From Xenococcaceae cyanobacterium MO_188.B32 (GTDB taxonomy: Bacteria > Cyanobacteriota > Cyanobacteriia > Cyanobacteriales > Xenococcaceae): DNA of 34,418 bases. This document shows, piece by piece, positions 32,860 to 34,418 of this stretch. Below the pieces are notes generated by a model. It had not been told where the DNA came from. It ran no database searches and saw nothing but the letters and a program-made list of their open reading frames with translations. The stretch's first letter is position 1, and every line of letters starts with the position of its first letter. The DNA lies in NCBI GenBank assembly GCA_030065635.1, contig JASJDJ010000074.1, forward strand, positions 1-34,418. Reading direction: 5' to 3'. Position numbers and translations under genes: made by a program.

Positions 32860-33969
32860 ATGGCAGAAGCATATTTATTAGAAAAACTCAAATCTGTCGA
32901 ACAAACTTTTCAAGAATTAACTCGACGTTTAGGCGATCCCGATATTGCCACCAATCCTGATGAATTACAAAAGATCGCTAAAGCTCGTTCTTCTTTAGAA
33001 GAGACAGTTAATACTTATCAGGAATGGAAAAATGCAGAAGAAGAATTAGCAGGAGCCAAAGAAATTCTCAAAGAGTCTAACGATCCAGAGATGAAAGAAA
33101 TGGCAGCTTTGGAAGTAGAGGAATTAGAAGAGAAGTTAGAACAATTAGAAAATCGCTTAAAAATCTTACTGTTACCCCGCGATCCCAATGACGATAAGAA
33201 TATTATGCTGGAAATTCGTGCTGGTACTGGCGGGGATGAAGCAAGTATTTGGGCTGGCGATTTAGTAAGAATGTACTCTCGTTATGCAGAAACCCAAAAC
33301 TGGAATGTCAAACTAGTTAGCGAATCCCTGGCGGATATGGGAGGATTCAAAGAAGCCATTTTAGAAATTCAAGGGGATTCCGTTTACAGTAAATTAAAAT
33401 TTGAAGCAGGTGTCCATCGAGTACAGAGAGTTCCCGTCACGGAAGCGGGAGGAAGGGTTCATACTTCTACTGCCACAGTAGCAATTATGCCAGAAGTAGA
33501 CGATGTGGAAGTGCAGATCGATCCCAATGATATTGAAATGAAAACGGCTCGTTCTGGTGGTGCTGGAGGACAAAACGTCAACAAGGTAGAAACAGCAGTA
33601 GATTTGATTCACAAACCCACAGGAATCAGGATTTTTTGTACCGAAGAGCGATCGCAATTGCAAAACCGCGAACGAGCCATGCAAATTCTGCGGGCTAAAT
33701 TGTATGAAATGAAACTAGCAGAACAACAACAAGCTGTTACTTCTATGAGGCGATCGCAAGTAGGAACAGGAGCGCGATCGGAAAAAATTCGTACCTACAA
33801 CTATAAAGATAACCGTATCACCGATCATCGCCTGGGGCAAAACTTTACTCTAGCTAATGCTTTAGAAGGAGATATCGAAAATATCATTCAATCCTGTATC
33901 TCTCAAGATCAGCAAGAAAGATTAGCCGAGTTAGCTAATTCTCCCGATACCGCAGAGGTTCTTAATTAA
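32860..33969 (+). CDS. prfA: Peptide chain release factor 1
   Basis: Recognises UAA and UAG stops and releases the peptide. From ATG 32860 the product is 369 residues, with a helical N-terminal domain (about 1-105). The PVT tripeptide of RF1 in [19 protein letters not shown] marks it as RF1, not RF2, whose motif is SPF. GGQ, the hydrolysis motif, is in [16 protein letters not shown]. The in-frame TTG at 32851 is less likely because AGGAG (32846-32850) sits directly against it but nine bases before the ATG. It lies beyond the terminator hairpin. Confidence 0.96.
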   Translation: MAEAYLLEKLKSVEQTFQELTRRLGDPDIATNPDELQKIAKARSSLEETVNTYQEWKNAEEELAGAKEILKESNDPEMKEMAALEVEELEEKLEQLENRLKILLLPRDPNDDKNIMLEIRAGTGGDEASIWAGDLVRMYSRYAETQNWNVKLVSESLADMGGFKEAILEIQGDSVYSKLKFEAGVHRVQRVPVTEAGGRVHTSTATVAIMPEVDDVEVQIDPNDIEMKTARSGGAGGQNVNKVETAVDLIHKPTGIRIFCTEERSQLQNRERAMQILRAKLYEMKLAEQQQAVTSMRRSQVGTGARSEKIRTYNYKDNRITDHRLGQNFTLANALEGDIENIIQSCISQDQQERLAELANSPDTAEVLN

Positions 33970-33994
33970 AAAAGGCGATTGCGAGATTTTAAGA

Positions 33995-34239
33995 TTATTT
34001 GCTAACTACTACAGCTTGACCTTTAACTAAATTAGGCAATATTTCCAGTATTTTTGGTACTAATGGTTGTAAATCTGCCAATCGGTTAGAGCTTGCTTTT
34101 AAAACAACTACTGCAATGTTGAACTTTGGTAAATTTTGCTCAAATGATAAGTTGCCATCTGTGGAACTGTTTTAATGTTTTGTTTGATGAACTCTTTTGT
34201 TAATCGACGATCGATACACTCATCTAGAAGCAGTTTCAT
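33995..34239 (-). pseudogene. DUF5615 (PIN-like) protein gene with internal deletion and frameshift
   Basis: Minus strand, read from ATG 34239. The first frame gives MKLLLDECIDRRLTKEFIKQ, then NIKTVPQM, the N-terminus of DUF5615 proteins; it then leaves the family sequence and stops. In another frame the C-terminal part continues as GNLSFEQNLPKFNIAVVVLK, ASSNRLADLQPLVPKILEI and LPNLVKGQAVVVSK, ending at 33995. The family's middle section, including the second acidic residues of the PIN-like fold, is missing at the join (near 34154-34164). Such genes often act as toxins with a small partner gene upstream. A short frame ending VKVPLEEAEKQLTTPVG (stop at 34242-34244) lies just before it and could be the end of a lost partner. 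Confidence 0.75.
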
Positions 34240-34307
34240 AATTATCCCACTGGAGTAGTGAGTTGTTTCTCAGCTTCTTCTAACGGGACTTTGACAAAAA
34301 ACTAGGT

Positions 34308-34418
34308 TCAAAAAGGGGTGAAAGCCTGATATATCAATACTTTAACCTCAAAATAGCTAAATCCTTAATATATCTGGGTTTCAGACGAATTTACCTCGAC
34401 GAGGTAAATTCGGCGTCT
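34308..34418. repeat. MITE-like palindromic repeat, right copy (3' end cut by window)
   Basis: The left inverted end TCAAAAAGGGGTGAAAGCCT (34308-34327) is complete. The inner body 34341-34418 equals positions 9-86 at 75 of 78 bases. Its palindrome has 13-bp arms CGAATTTACCTCG and CGAGGTAAATTCG with one base between (34386-34412). The right terminus lies off the window. Outside the left end, TAACGGGACTTTGACA (34281-34296) repeats, in inverse orientation, a sequence flanking the other copy (121-136). Confidence 0.8.

Noticed and set aside
34242-34300. Antitoxin partner gene before the DUF5615 pseudogene
   Set aside because: Only about 19 residues remain before a stop; too short to assign to a family, so it is only mentioned in the pseudogene entry.

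Overview
The window reads as cyanobacterial chromosome. The evidence is an NDH-1 subunit N gene (ndhN), the cyanobacterial order of the ribosomal-protein cluster (rplC first, no rpmD or rpsN, then secY-adk-infA-rpmJ-rpsM-rpsK-rpoA-rplQ-truA-rplM-rpsI-rpmE-prfA), a Tic55/PaO-type Rieske protein, a DUF29 gene, frequent GCGATCGC (HIP1) octamers and in-phase heptanucleotide tandem repeats. A unicellular or pleurocapsalean-type cyanobacterium is my guess; the genus cannot be read from this sequence. The first and last ~78 bases are copies of the same short palindromic repeat in the same orientation (75 of 78 positions identical), so the window is probably a complete assembly contig that ends in repeats on both sides.

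Left part (1-6000): a repeat-truncated DUF2079 membrane-protein gene, then glycogen synthase (glgA), convergent with a hup (HU)-cobD pair, then a DUF29 gene. Next comes the most rearranged stretch (4540-5960), the wreck of a Phd/VapB-type antitoxin and PIN-domain toxin locus. The antitoxin frame is cut by a 560-bp IS605-like element that has no transposase or tnpB gene but keeps an omega-RNA-like 3' end. It is cut again by a 174-bp MITE with an 8-bp target duplication. A G/C-run repeat of about 128 bp lies where the N-terminal half of the toxin should be.

Middle part (6000-16600): a minus-strand type IV pilus operon pilM-pilN-pilO-(345-bp spacer)-pilQ; a divergent ABC-transporter sugar-binding lipoprotein with a strong terminator; then on the minus strand a membrane-anchored Rieske oxygenase, a small protein with three copies of an 'LLxxLKxEY'-like motif, a von Willebrand A protein with an intact MIDAS, and ndhN.

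Right part (16600-33970): 31 translation-related, secretion and transcription genes, all on the plus strand. A 618-bp non-coding region precedes rplC. A near-consensus internal promoter (TTGACA-N18-TATAAT) sits just upstream of rpmJ, and a strong hairpin separates rpmE from prfA. Heptamer repeats and REP-like hairpins interrupt the cluster at rplB-rpsS, rplX-rplE and rpsI-rpmE. The right end holds a DUF5615 (PIN-like) pseudogene with an internal deletion and frameshift, then the second copy of the terminal repeat.

No tRNA, rRNA or CRISPR array was seen. The core genes look intact and ordinary. The novelty lies in the small mobile elements, and especially in the guide-RNA-like remnant inside the dead antitoxin.
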